In this document: piece after piece, positions 1 through 6,238 of the stretch
How positions within the stretch are numbered: the stretch's first letter is position 1
Layout: every line of letters starts with the position of its first letter
The notes under the pieces: model-generated
Told to the model about the DNA's origin: nothing
What the model saw: the letters and a program-made list of their open reading frames with translations, nothing else
Database searches by the model: none
Program-made: the position numbers and the translations under genes
NCBI GenBank assembly: GCA_015233515.1
Contig: JADFXS010000166.1
Location: 1-6,353, forward strand
Reading direction: 5' to 3'
Source of the DNA: Deltaproteobacteria bacterium
GTDB taxonomy: Bacteria > Desulfobacterota > Desulfarculia > Adiutricales > JAGVGV01
Length of the DNA: 6,353 nucleotides

Positions 1-2
1 CC

Positions 3-683
3 CTGGCGGGTATCGTGGTTGTTCAAATGATCCGGGAAGGGACCCCGGTGATTTACGGCTGTCAGTCCACTTCGGCCGACATGCGGACCGGCGGCTACGC
101 CATCGGTTGTCCCGAGCATGCCCTTTGCGTGACCTGCGGCGCCGAGCTGGCCAGGTTTTATGGCCTGCCCTGTCGCGGGGGCGGATCCCCTACTGATGCC
201 AAGCGCGTCTCTGTCCAGAGTGGCTACGAGAGCATGATGGTCATGATGGCCACCTGTCAGGCCAAGATAGACATCATCATGCACAGCGCCGGAATTTTGG
301 AAGGCCACGCGGCTATGTCTTACGATCAATTTGTGATTGACCTCGAGATCATCGGGATGATCCGACGATTCATGAGAGGCATACATGTTGATGATGATTC
401 CCTGGCTTTAGAGGTGATCAAGGACGTTGGTTCGGCCGGTCAGTTCCTGACGAACCCTCACACCTTCCGGCATTGTCGAAGCGAGTTCTGGACGCCGGAA
501 ATCAGCTTGAGGGGAGCGGTGAGTGGAAACGAGGCCGATGAGAAAATCATGGCGAGGATTCAAAAGAAACAGGAAAAAATGCTCTCCGGCTACCAAAAAC
601 CGCGGCTTCCCGGCAGTGTGGAATCTTCCCTCCATTCCTACTTGAAAGACAAGGGACTGGATCCCCATCTGCTCGCTTGCTGA
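3..683 (+). CDS. MttB-family (trimethylamine methyltransferase-like) protein, C-terminal part, 5' partial
   Basis: The reading frame is open from the left edge (first full codon at base 3) to TGA at 681-683, giving 226 residues. The true start lies outside the window. Seen: a glycine-rich GGGSPTDAK stretch near fragment residues 58-67, a QSGYES segment just after it, and a C-terminal GYQKPRLPGS motif, all typical of the MttB superfamily. Known: these TIM-barrel proteins move a methyl group from a quaternary or tertiary amine to a cognate corrinoid protein in the cytoplasm. True trimethylamine MttB carries pyrrolysine, read from an in-frame TAG. Counting back from the C-terminus, that site should fall around residues 60-70 here, and no in-frame TAG is present. 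The protein is therefore probably a non-pyrrolysine member, a group that includes glycine betaine, proline betaine and carnitine demethylases. The substrate cannot be read from this fragment. No corrinoid protein gene is visible, but one may lie upstream. The family call is firm and the substrate is open. Confidence 0.88.
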   Translation: MAGIVVVQMIREGTPVIYGCQSTSADMRTGGYAIGCPEHALCVTCGAELARFYGLPCRGGGSPTDAKRVSVQSGYESMMVMMATCQAKIDIIMHSAGILEGHAAMSYDQFVIDLEIIGMIRRFMRGIHVDDDSLALEVIKDVGSAGQFLTNPHTFRHCRSEFWTPEISLRGAVSGNEADEKIMARIQKKQEKMLSGYQKPRLPGSVESSLHSYLKDKGLDPHLLAC

Positions 684-699
684 GCAGGCCGCTGTTTTT
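669..699 (+). terminator. Possible weak terminator at the end of the MttB-like gene
   Basis: CTGCTC (669-674) can pair with GAGCAG (682-687) across a 7-base loop that includes the start of the stop codon. A run of five T follows at 695-699. The T run begins 7 bases after the stem, farther than in a classic intrinsic terminator, and the stem overlaps the coding sequence. The rest of the 684-824 gap is more AT-rich than the genes and contains a short CCGC-AAT-GCGG hairpin (741-751). I found no convincing sigma-70 or sigma-54 promoter in it, so whether the oxidoreductase genes share a transcript with the MttB-like gene is unresolved. Confidence 0.22.
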
Positions 700-824
700 A
701 ACCGGTGTGTACGAACATAACTAGATAGTGGAACGATGTACCGCAATGCGGGATTCAAAACAGACAGTTCAACCAAAAAATTGCGGGAAGCCTGAAATCA
801 ATAACTCGAATGCGAGGCTATAGA

Positions 825-1895
825 ATGAAAGAAACTCTTTTTTTGAAAAATACGGAAACTTTTGCCGAGAGCATGATCCGCTGCGGTGTGCGTTGCCACT
901 TTGCATATCCAATCACTCCCGCGTCCGACGTCATGAAGTATTCAGCAGTTAAATTGCCGCAATACGGAGGACGGATGGTGCAAATGGAAAGCGAACTGGC
1001 GGTGGCCAACGCCCTGGCGGGCTATGCTTGCACCGGTAAACTTGGCGCCACCTCAACCGCCGGTCCGGGCATGACCCTGATGCAGGAAACCATTTCTTTC
1101 ATGGCGGCGGGAGAATTACCATGCATCATGCTCGACGCCATGCGGGTTGGACCAGGCGACGGCGATATCATCGGCGCTCAGAGTGACTACTATCAGGCCA
1201 CCCGCGGCGGTGGGCACGGAGATTATCGGGTTATCGTGCTGGCGCCGTCCAATGGACAGGAAATCGCGGACTTAATGCCCCACGCGATAAAGCTGGCCTA
1301 TAATTACCGGACACCGGTCCTCTTTGTCATCGACGGTGTAACCTGCCATATGACCGAATCCACTTCCTTTGCCGAACCTTACGATTACAGCGCCGATTTC
1401 GACACTTCCGGCTGGCGCTTTACCGGCACCAAGGATCACCCTAAGCGCTATCTGTTATCGGGCTGCTATTCCCACGAACAAGGCTTTGAGAGAAACGAGC
1501 GGCTGCGGAAAAAGTTCGAACAGATCAGGGTAAAGGAACAAATGTGGGAACAGGAGATGGTGGAAGACGCGGAAGTCCTGGTGGTGAGCTTTGGCATCCA
1601 CGGACGCATGTCCAAGGACCTTGTTTCATCCATGAGGGCTCATGGCAAAAAGGCGGGATATATCCGGCCCATCACCCTATGGCCTTTTCCGGAAAAAGCG
1701 TTCGAAAAGCTTCCGGCTTCACTCAAGTCAATCCTCGTGGTCGAAATGAACCATGGACAGATGATCGACGATGTCCGCTTGGCGGTAAATGGGCGCGTGC
1801 CTGTTCATTTCCTGGGTAAAACCGGGGGCGACATCCCCATGTGCACCCTCGCGAATATGACTCGTGCTGCCAGCAACCTGCTTGATGGAGAGTAA
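825..1895 (+). CDS. vorB: 2-oxoacid:ferredoxin oxidoreductase, alpha subunit (VorB-like)
   Basis: This 356-residue protein is the alpha chain of a four-subunit, CoA- and thiamine-diphosphate-dependent enzyme that oxidises a 2-oxoacid to acyl-CoA and reduces ferredoxin. Seen: the N-terminal pyrimidine-binding domain with YPITPAS (28-34), MESELAV (54-60) and STAGPG (77-82); a QSDYYQATRGGGHGDY segment (119-134); then domain II with VVSFGIHGR (253-261), RPITLWPFPE (281-290) and VEMNHGQMIDDVR (306-318). Length and domain order match the family. The GGGHGDY form resembles 2-oxoisovalerate (VOR) enzymes more than 2-oxoglutarate ones, but substrate assignment from motifs is weak. The start at 825 is chosen because GAGG (814-817) sits 7 bases upstream. 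An ATG at 810 would add five residues and has no Shine-Dalgarno sequence. It is the first of four closely spaced subunit genes, and the beta gene begins 1 base after its TAA. Subunit call firm; VOR specificity tentative. Confidence 0.9.
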   Translation: MKETLFLKNTETFAESMIRCGVRCHFAYPITPASDVMKYSAVKLPQYGGRMVQMESELAVANALAGYACTGKLGATSTAGPGMTLMQETISFMAAGELPCIMLDAMRVGPGDGDIIGAQSDYYQATRGGGHGDYRVIVLAPSNGQEIADLMPHAIKLAYNYRTPVLFVIDGVTCHMTESTSFAEPYDYSADFDTSGWRFTGTKDHPKRYLLSGCYSHEQGFERNERLRKKFEQIRVKEQMWEQEMVEDAEVLVVSFGIHGRMSKDLVSSMRAHGKKAGYIRPITLWPFPEKAFEKLPASLKSILVVEMNHGQMIDDVRLAVNGRVPVHFLGKTGGDIPMCTLANMTRAASNLLDGE

Positions 1896-1896
1896 T

Positions 1897-2658
1897 ATGC
1901 AAACATTGGCGGATTATTACGGTAATACTTTAAAATTTGAGAAACTTTTCGCCTATTGCCCCGGATGCGGGCACGGGATCGTCACCAGGTTGGTGGCCGA
2001 AGCTATCGAGTCTCTGGGCATCAGAGAGATCACGACCGCGGTCGTCGGTATAGGTTGCGGCGGTTTTTCCCACCACTATCTTGATATCGATGCCATCGAA
2101 GCCATGCACGGCCGCTCGCCCGCGGTCGCCATCGGATTCAAAATGGGCATGCCGGACAATATCGTCTACACCTACCAGGGGGATGGTGATATGGCCGCCA
2201 TCGGCCTGGCCGAGCTCCTTCATGCCGCTAACCGGGGAATACCGATTACCTGCATAATGCTCAACAATACCGTCTATGGCATGACCGGCGGGCAGATGTC
2301 ACCCACGACCCTGGCCGGGCAGGTCACCTCAACCACGACCAAGGGCCGCGATACCAACTGGCAAGGACATCCTCTTCTTGTGCCTGAAATGATGAGGGCC
2401 ATGGATGGCGTCGCCTACCTGGCCAGGGAGACCGTGGTCGATCACAAAAGCATCCTCAAGGCGGCCAAAAGCATCCGTAACGCTTTTGAATGCCAAGTCA
2501 AAAAACTTGGATTTTCCTTTGTCGAAGTCATTGTCCCGTGTCCCACGGGCTTGAAGATGACGGTCGCGGACGCCTATGCCTGGTGCGCCAGGGAAACCTT
2601 GAGCTATTTCAAACCCCAATGTTTCAAGAACAGTATGGAGCAAGGTCATGAAGTTTAA
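1897..2658 (+). CDS. 2-oxoacid:ferredoxin oxidoreductase, beta subunit (thiamine-diphosphate binding)
   Basis: This 253-residue protein is the beta chain, which holds thiamine diphosphate and probably the cluster-proximal part of the active site. Seen: YCPGCGHG (20-27), as in the family; GIGCGGF (51-57); the cofactor motif GDGDMAAIG (95-103), followed 28 residues from its start by NNTVYGMTGGQ (123-133); and PCPTG (214-218). These are the hallmark positions of the family's C-terminal thiamine-binding domain. The start at 1897 is chosen because GGAG (1887-1890) lies 6 bases upstream and only one base separates it from the alpha stop codon. In-frame starts farther upstream (GTG 1864, ATG 1885) would overlap the alpha gene. 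The last 11 bases overlap the gamma gene, which implies translational coupling and equal subunit supply. Nothing looks broken. Family assignment is secure, and the 2-oxoacid used is not determined. Confidence 0.92.
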   Translation: MQTLADYYGNTLKFEKLFAYCPGCGHGIVTRLVAEAIESLGIREITTAVVGIGCGGFSHHYLDIDAIEAMHGRSPAVAIGFKMGMPDNIVYTYQGDGDMAAIGLAELLHAANRGIPITCIMLNNTVYGMTGGQMSPTTLAGQVTSTTTKGRDTNWQGHPLLVPEMMRAMDGVAYLARETVVDHKSILKAAKSIRNAFECQVKKLGFSFVEVIVPCPTGLKMTVADAYAWCARETLSYFKPQCFKNSMEQGHEV

Positions 2659-3193
2659 GTGCGCGTTTTCCGGATCCGGCGGACAGGGGGCGGCCTTGAT
2701 GGCCAAATTGGCATGCCTGGCGGCCATCAAGGACTCCAAACAGGTGGTCATGACCCAAACTTACGGTATTGAACAGCGGGGCGGTGATTCCACGGGATAT
2801 GTCATTATTTCCGACCAACCCATCGGCAACCCCATCGTGGAGTCGGATGCCGATGTCGCCGTGGCCATGAGTGACAGTACCTACCAAGCAACAGTTGATA
2901 GTGTGAAAGATGGCGGGAAACTGTTTGTCAACAGTTCCATGGTGGAAAAACAGACCCATCGACCCGCAATCGAGCAGATCCTTCTGCCGGTATCCGCGAT
3001 GGCGCAGGAGTTGGGTGACGTGCGCTGCGCCAACATTATCATGCTTGGCGCCGTGGCCGGGTTGACAGGAATGCTCACCACCCCCTCCCTGATCGGCGCG
3101 ATTGAAGACCATATGGGAAAAAAGAAAGCGGCTTTGCTGGACTTGAACATTTCCGCCCTGAAAAAAGGGCTCCAGGTTGTGGGCAAGGAGTAG
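2648..3193 (+). CDS. 2-oxoacid:ferredoxin oxidoreductase, gamma subunit
   Basis: This 181-residue protein is the gamma chain, the domain thought to help bind CoA and position it near the thiamine centre. Seen: the N-terminal GSGGQG loop (9-14), followed by TYGIEQRGGDS (38-48), the most diagnostic motif of the family. A Rossmann-like alternation of hydrophobic strands and glycines continues to about residue 150. Length is normal for a free-standing gamma subunit. The start at 2648 lies inside the end of the beta gene (11-base overlap), with GGAG (2637-2640) 7 bases upstream. The delta ferredoxin gene starts 4 bases after its TAG stop. Its position between beta and delta confirms that this is a separate-subunit enzyme and not a fused pyruvate:ferredoxin oxidoreductase. 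Confidence 0.91.
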   Translation: MKFKCAFSGSGGQGAALMAKLACLAAIKDSKQVVMTQTYGIEQRGGDSTGYVIISDQPIGNPIVESDADVAVAMSDSTYQATVDSVKDGGKLFVNSSMVEKQTHRPAIEQILLPVSAMAQELGDVRCANIIMLGAVAGLTGMLTTPSLIGAIEDHMGKKKAALLDLNISALKKGLQVVGKE

Positions 3194-3197
3194 GCGA

Positions 3198-3422
3198 ATG
3201 AGTAAAAAAGACAAAATTCATCTCATAATCGATGGTCGCTGCAAGTCGTGCGGCCTTTGCGTGGCCGCCTGTCCCAAGCAAACCCTGGCCATCGGATCCG
3301 CGCTCAATCATCAGGGCTATGCTTATGTCACCCAAATAGCACCGGATAAGTGTGTCAAATGCAACATTTGCCGTGTGGTCTGCCCTGATGTCGCCATCTG
3401 TGTAATCGATCCACAACCCTGA
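3198..3422 (+). CDS. 2-oxoacid:ferredoxin oxidoreductase, delta subunit (2x[4Fe-4S] ferredoxin)
   Basis: This 74-residue protein carries two CxxCxxCxxxCP motifs: C15, C18, C21, C25-P26 and C52, C55, C58, C62-P63. Together they bind two [4Fe-4S] clusters and wire the thiamine centre to soluble ferredoxin. The start at 3198 is set by a strong AAGGAG (3185-3190), 7 bases upstream. A frame running into the gamma gene is open, but no site there is better. A ninth cysteine, C68, lies outside the motifs and may be incidental. The basic N-terminus (MSKKDK) and short length are usual for VOR/KOR delta chains. The delta gene comes last here; in several characterised loci it comes earlier. It is followed after 19 bases by the acyl-CoA synthetase gene, probably in the same transcript. 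Confidence 0.9.
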   Translation: MSKKDKIHLIIDGRCKSCGLCVAACPKQTLAIGSALNHQGYAYVTQIAPDKCVKCNICRVVCPDVAICVIDPQP

Positions 3423-3441
3423 AAAAACAAGGTATTATTCC

Positions 3442-5625
3442 ATGTCAGATCTTACCTCTCTATTTCGACCTAAAAGTGTCGCTCTTATCGGAGCATCTTC
3501 CGATACGAAGAAGTATGGCTACTGGACGGCGAAAAGCCTCATCGACAACAAATTCGCGGGAGATTTGTATTTCATTTCCAGGTCGTCAGCCGATGAAATA
3601 CTGGGACGCAAACCTTATGCATCCATCACGGATGTCCCTGGCCCGGTGGACTTGGCCATCATCGGGATTGCTCCCAAACATATCCTGCCGGTCATAGACG
3701 AATGTGCCAGGAAAGGTGTAAAGAGCGCCATCGTTGTCGCCGTCGGCTTCGGAGAAGTCGGCCCGGAAGGCAAAGCCCTGGAGCAGAAAATGATCGACAC
3801 CGCGCATAAAGGCGGTATGCGTATCATGGGGCCGAATTGCATGGGCCTCTTCAGTTCCGCGGTCAGCCTCAATGCCAGCATCATAGACCTGGATAAAGGG
3901 CATATGGGGATGGTGCTGCAGAGCGGCAACTTCGGCATAGACATCAACTTCAATGCCAAAAGCCGAGGGCTTGGTTACAGTTGTTGGGCCACGATCGGCA
4001 ACCAGATCGATTTGCGCTTTTCGGATTTTATCGAGTACCTCGGCCAGGACGATGAAACCCGCGTGATCCTGATGTACATGGAAGGATTGCGCGTTTCCTC
4101 GGTGGACGACGGCAGGTCCTTCTTGGAAAAGGCCCGTCTGACCTCGCTTAAAAAGCCTGTGGCCGCCATTAAGATCGGCCGCAGTGCGGCCGGAGCCAGG
4201 GCCGCCGTCTCACATACCGGTTCTCTGGCCGGCAGCGAAAAGGTTTTTGACGCGGCCCTGAATCAGGCCGGTGTGGTCCGGGTGGATAACCCGAACGAAC
4301 TGTTGGACGTGGCGGAAGCTTTTTCCCGCTGCAAATTTCCCAAGGGTAATCGTGTGGCCATCCTCACGGATGGCGGCGGCCACGGAGTCATGGCGACCGA
4401 TACCGCCGAACGCTTCGGGCTTAATGCCTTAGTCCTGTCGGAAGAAACTCAACAAAAGTTGCGCGGCATTTTGAAGCCGCACTGCCCGATAAAAAATCCG
4501 GTTGACCTGGCCGGGACGCCCGAAGGGGATATGTGGGTATTCGACCGTTGCACCGAAGTGCTTCTCGCCGACCCTGAAGTGGACGGTTTGGTCATCGTTG
4601 GTCTCTATGGCGGATATTGCTCTTTGTCTGAAGAATTCCGCCAACTGGAAATGGATGTCGCGAAAAGCCTGGTCGCCCGCGCCGCCCGATCCGACAAACC
4701 GGTGGTCATGCATTCCATTTATCAGCCGCAAAAACCCGAAAGCATCAAATATATTATGGAAAACGGATTTCCGGTTTACGGGTCCATAGACGCGGCCATA
4801 CGGGCCATGGGGGCGCTGGTCGGCTTCAATGACAAGCAGAAAAGGATTCAGGAAGAACTCGCCGCCGCTTCTCCGCAACTACCCGCCGATCGCCTGGCCA
4901 AAGCCCGGTCCATATTCGAAAAGGTTCGCTCCCAGGGCCGGATAAACCTGGTGGAAACCGAAGCGCGCGAGGTGCTGCGCGCCTATGGCTTCAGCCTTCC
5001 GTCACACGGACTGGCCGGGAATGCTGACGAAGCCGCTCAATTATTCTCGGAAATCGGTCGCGGAAAGGCGGTCATGAAAATAGTTTCGCCCGAAATACTG
5101 CACAAGACCGATGCCGGCGGGGTCATTTTGAACGTCGATTCAGAGGCCAAGGCTCGGGAAGCCTATAACACTCTGATGGCCAATGCCAAACGATACAATG
5201 CCAAGGCGGAAATCCACGGCGTTATGGTCACCCCGATGCTCGCCGGCGGGGTCGAATGTATTATCGGCTCCAGCTTCGACACGACCTTTGGACCGACTAT
5301 CATGTTTGGCCTCGGCGGTATATTCGTGGAAGTGCTCAAGGATGTCTCTTTCCGAGTCGCGCCGGTCAATGCGCCTGAAGCAGGCCGCATGATCCGGGAG
5401 ATTAAAGGGTATCCTCTCCTTGAAGGCGTGCGCGGTCAAAAAGGCGTCAATGTGGCGGCCATTACCAACGCCGTCAGCCAGCTCTCGTATATGGTCACGG
5501 AACTCGAGGAGGTCGCCGAGGTTGATCTGAACCCGGTTTTTGCCACGGACCAGGGCATCGATATCGTTGATGCCAGAATTGTCCTTCATCCTGTCGTTTC
5601 CGATACGCCGGGCCTTAATGCCTGA
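3442..5625 (+). CDS. ADP-forming acyl-CoA synthetase, fused alpha-beta chains (ACD type)
   Basis: This 727-residue cytoplasmic enzyme is expected to catalyse acyl-CoA + ADP + phosphate to acid + CoA + ATP, reversibly. Domains seen in order: a CoA-binding Rossmann domain (about 5-135) with LIGASSD (15-21) and MGPNCMG (129-135); succinyl-CoA-ligase-like flavodoxin domains (about 150-460) with QSGNFG (160-165) and SHTGSLAG (257-264); and an ATP-grasp domain (about 498-717) with SPEILHKTDAGGV (549-561), GLGGIFVE (623-630) and EVDLNPVF (693-700). Known: the alpha-chain histidine of SHTG is the phosphorylated residue, and the ILHK histidine helps relay phosphate. Both are present, H258 and H554, so the enzyme looks active. 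AAGG (3429-3432) lies 9 bases before the ATG. Placement 19 bases after the oxidoreductase suggests that it takes that enzyme's acyl-CoA product. A hairpin (5629-5654) follows the stop. Acyl specificity is unknown. Protein acetyltransferases of this superfamily would need an added GNAT domain, which is absent. Confidence 0.92.
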   Translation: MSDLTSLFRPKSVALIGASSDTKKYGYWTAKSLIDNKFAGDLYFISRSSADEILGRKPYASITDVPGPVDLAIIGIAPKHILPVIDECARKGVKSAIVVAVGFGEVGPEGKALEQKMIDTAHKGGMRIMGPNCMGLFSSAVSLNASIIDLDKGHMGMVLQSGNFGIDINFNAKSRGLGYSCWATIGNQIDLRFSDFIEYLGQDDETRVILMYMEGLRVSSVDDGRSFLEKARLTSLKKPVAAIKIGRSAAGARAAVSHTGSLAGSEKVFDAALNQAGVVRVDNPNELLDVAEAFSRCKFPKGNRVAILTDGGGHGVMATDTAERFGLNALVLSEETQQKLRGILKPHCPIKNPVDLAGTPEGDMWVFDRCTEVLLADPEVDGLVIVGLYGGYCSLSEEFRQLEMDVAKSLVARAARSDKPVVMHSIYQPQKPESIKYIMENGFPVYGSIDAAIRAMGALVGFNDKQKRIQEELAAASPQLPADRLAKARSIFEKVRSQGRINLVETEAREVLRAYGFSLPSHGLAGNADEAAQLFSEIGRGKAVMKIVSPEILHKTDAGGVILNVDSEAKAREAYNTLMANAKRYNAKAEIHGVMVTPMLAGGVECIIGSSFDTTFGPTIMFGLGGIFVEVLKDVSFRVAPVNAPEAGRMIREIKGYPLLEGVRGQKGVNVAAITNAVSQLSYMVTELEEVAEVDLNPVFATDQGIDIVDARIVLHPVVSDTPGLNA

Positions 5626-5628
5626 AGC

Positions 5629-5654
5629 CTGTTTTCCCGTATGGGAGAAACCAG
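5629..5654 (+). other. Imperfect hairpin just after the synthetase gene
   Basis: The arm 5629-5638 (ending TTTTCCC) can pair with 5643-5654 (beginning GGGAGAAA) across a GTAT loop. This gives about ten base pairs with two single-base bulges. It begins 4 bases after the stop codon. No T run follows, so it is not a classic intrinsic terminator. It could protect the 3' end of the upstream message, mark a processing site, or have no function. Confidence 0.3.
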
Positions 5655-5672
5655 TGAGCTCAAGAACGAAAT

Positions 5673-5701
5673 TTGACCTTGGCCTCCCATCTTTGTAAGT
5701 T
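5673..5701 (+). promoter_or_regulatory. Candidate sigma-70-like promoter for the RidA gene
   Basis: TTGACC (5673-5678) matches five of six bases of the -35 consensus. A 17-base spacer leads to TAAGTT (5696-5701), which matches only three of six -10 positions. A start near 5708 would place the perfect hairpin at 5713-5738 almost at the 5' end of the message. The -10 is poor, so this is only a candidate. Readthrough from upstream is equally possible. Confidence 0.2.
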
Positions 5702-5712
5702 TTCAAGAAAAA

Positions 5713-5738
5713 CCGGGAACGATCATTTCTGTTCCCGG
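5713..5738. other. Perfect 8-bp stem-loop upstream of the RidA ribosome binding site
   Basis: CCGGGAAC (5713-5720) and GTTCCCGG (5731-5738) are exact reverse complements around a 10-base loop. On the + strand no T run follows, and the Shine-Dalgarno AGGAG (5742-5746) lies just outside the stem, so it is neither a + strand terminator nor a direct block on translation. On the - strand the stem is followed by TTTTT (complement of 5708-5712), the form of an intrinsic terminator. It may stop antisense transcripts or act as a 5' structure of the RidA message. Confidence 0.5.
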
Positions 5739-5752
5739 TACAGGAGAAAATC

Positions 5753-6130
5753 ATGGAAATCATAATCGCCCCTAAAGCTCCAGCCGCCATCGGCCCTTAC
5801 TCACATGCCATAAAAAGCGGCCATACCATATATATATCGGGTCAGGTCCCTTTCGATCCCGTAACTGGAAACCTGGTCGGCGCCACCATGACGGAACAAG
5901 CGACCCAAGCCATGAAAAATCTTGCTTCCGTCTTGGAAGCAGCCGGCCTGACCATGAGCAACCTCGTGAAAACCACCGTATATTTAGTGAATTGGAACGA
6001 TTTTGCCAGCTTCAATGCAGTCTATTCTCAATTTCTGGGTAATCATAAACCTGCCCGGGCCTGCATGGAAGTGAGCAAAATAGCCAAAGACGCCTTGCTT
6101 GAGATCGAAGCAATAGCTGAAGTCTCCTGA
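5753..6130 (+). CDS. ridA: RidA family 2-iminobutanoate/2-iminopropanoate deaminase
   Basis: This 125-residue protein belongs to the RidA (YjgF/YER057c/UK114) family of trimeric cytoplasmic proteins that hydrolyse reactive enamines and imines to 2-oxoacids and ammonia. Seen: an N-terminal GPYSHAIKSG stretch (14-23), YISGQVPFDP (27-36), a central QATQAMKNL helix (49-57), PARACMEV (100-107) and EIEAIAEV (117-124). The catalytic arginine (R105 in E. coli RidA) corresponds to R102, and E120 corresponds to E117 with the same 15-residue spacing. Y16 and S29 appear to match other active-site positions. The start is supported by AGGAG (5742-5746), 6 bases upstream. It lies between the synthetase gene and a proline racemase-family gene, which suggests that an imine arises in the pathway. 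RidA can also be general housekeeping. Family and active site are clear, and the physiological substrate is inferred. Confidence 0.95.
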   Translation: MEIIIAPKAPAAIGPYSHAIKSGHTIYISGQVPFDPVTGNLVGATMTEQATQAMKNLASVLEAAGLTMSNLVKTTVYLVNWNDFASFNAVYSQFLGNHKPARACMEVSKIAKDALLEIEAIAEVS

Positions 6131-6166
6131 CACCCGGTCAGCCATTAAAATAGCTTGATGAAGAGG

Positions 6167-6196
6167 TTTACAATCATAGAGTTAAGCGAGTATTTA
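6167..6196 (+). promoter_or_regulatory. Candidate weak promoter before the racemase-family gene
   Basis: TTTACA (6167-6172) is one base off the -35 consensus. An 18-base spacer leads to TATTTA (6191-6196), a poor -10. The 6131-6238 spacer is clearly richer in A and T than the flanking genes, as expected for a regulatory region. The prediction is tentative, and the downstream gene could instead be read from the RidA transcript. Confidence 0.2.
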
Positions 6197-6204
6197 TAGC
6201 ATTA

Positions 6205-6237
6205 GAGGGATCAATAGATACCCTCAAAGGGATTGAT
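6205..6237 (+). promoter_or_regulatory. Hairpin covering the ribosome binding site of the racemase-family gene
   Basis: ATCAAT (6210-6215) pairs exactly with ATTGAT (6232-6237). Inside it, CCCT (6221-6224) pairs with AGGG (6228-6231) across a CAA loop. The result is a ten-pair stem with a five-base bulge (6216-6220). It buries the AAAGGG Shine-Dalgarno (6226-6231) and ends one base before the ATG at 6239. A competing pairing, GAGGG (6205-6209) with CCCTC (6221-6225), would free the Shine-Dalgarno. The arms are short and AT-rich, so stability is uncertain. Translational control is an inference. Confidence 0.35.
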
Positions 6238-6238
6238 T

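Noticed and set aside
729..745. Sigma-54-like element (TGGAAC...CCGCA) before the oxidoreductase genes
   Set aside because: The GG to GC spacing is one base too long and the -12 element lacks TT, so it does not meet the consensus.
810..824. ATG at 810 as the start of the alpha subunit
   Set aside because: It has no Shine-Dalgarno sequence, whereas ATG 825 has GAGG 7 bases upstream. The five extra residues match nothing expected at the start of the family.
1864..1896. Upstream GTG 1864 or ATG 1885 as the beta subunit start
   Set aside because: Both lie inside the alpha gene. ATG 1897 has GGAG at the right distance and gives the usual N-terminus of the family.
2624..3214. Long open frames on the - strand, such as 2624-3214 and 5140-5790
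   Set aside because: They lie wholly or largely opposite strongly recognised + strand genes, have no recognisable motif and show composition expected of antisense frames.
5655..5662. TGAGCTCA palindrome after the synthetase gene
   Set aside because: Eight bases is short enough to occur by chance, and nothing around it supports an operator.
5822..5838. ATATATAT run near the start of ridA
   Set aside because: It lies within the coding sequence and encodes the conserved HTIYISG region, so codon choice explains it.
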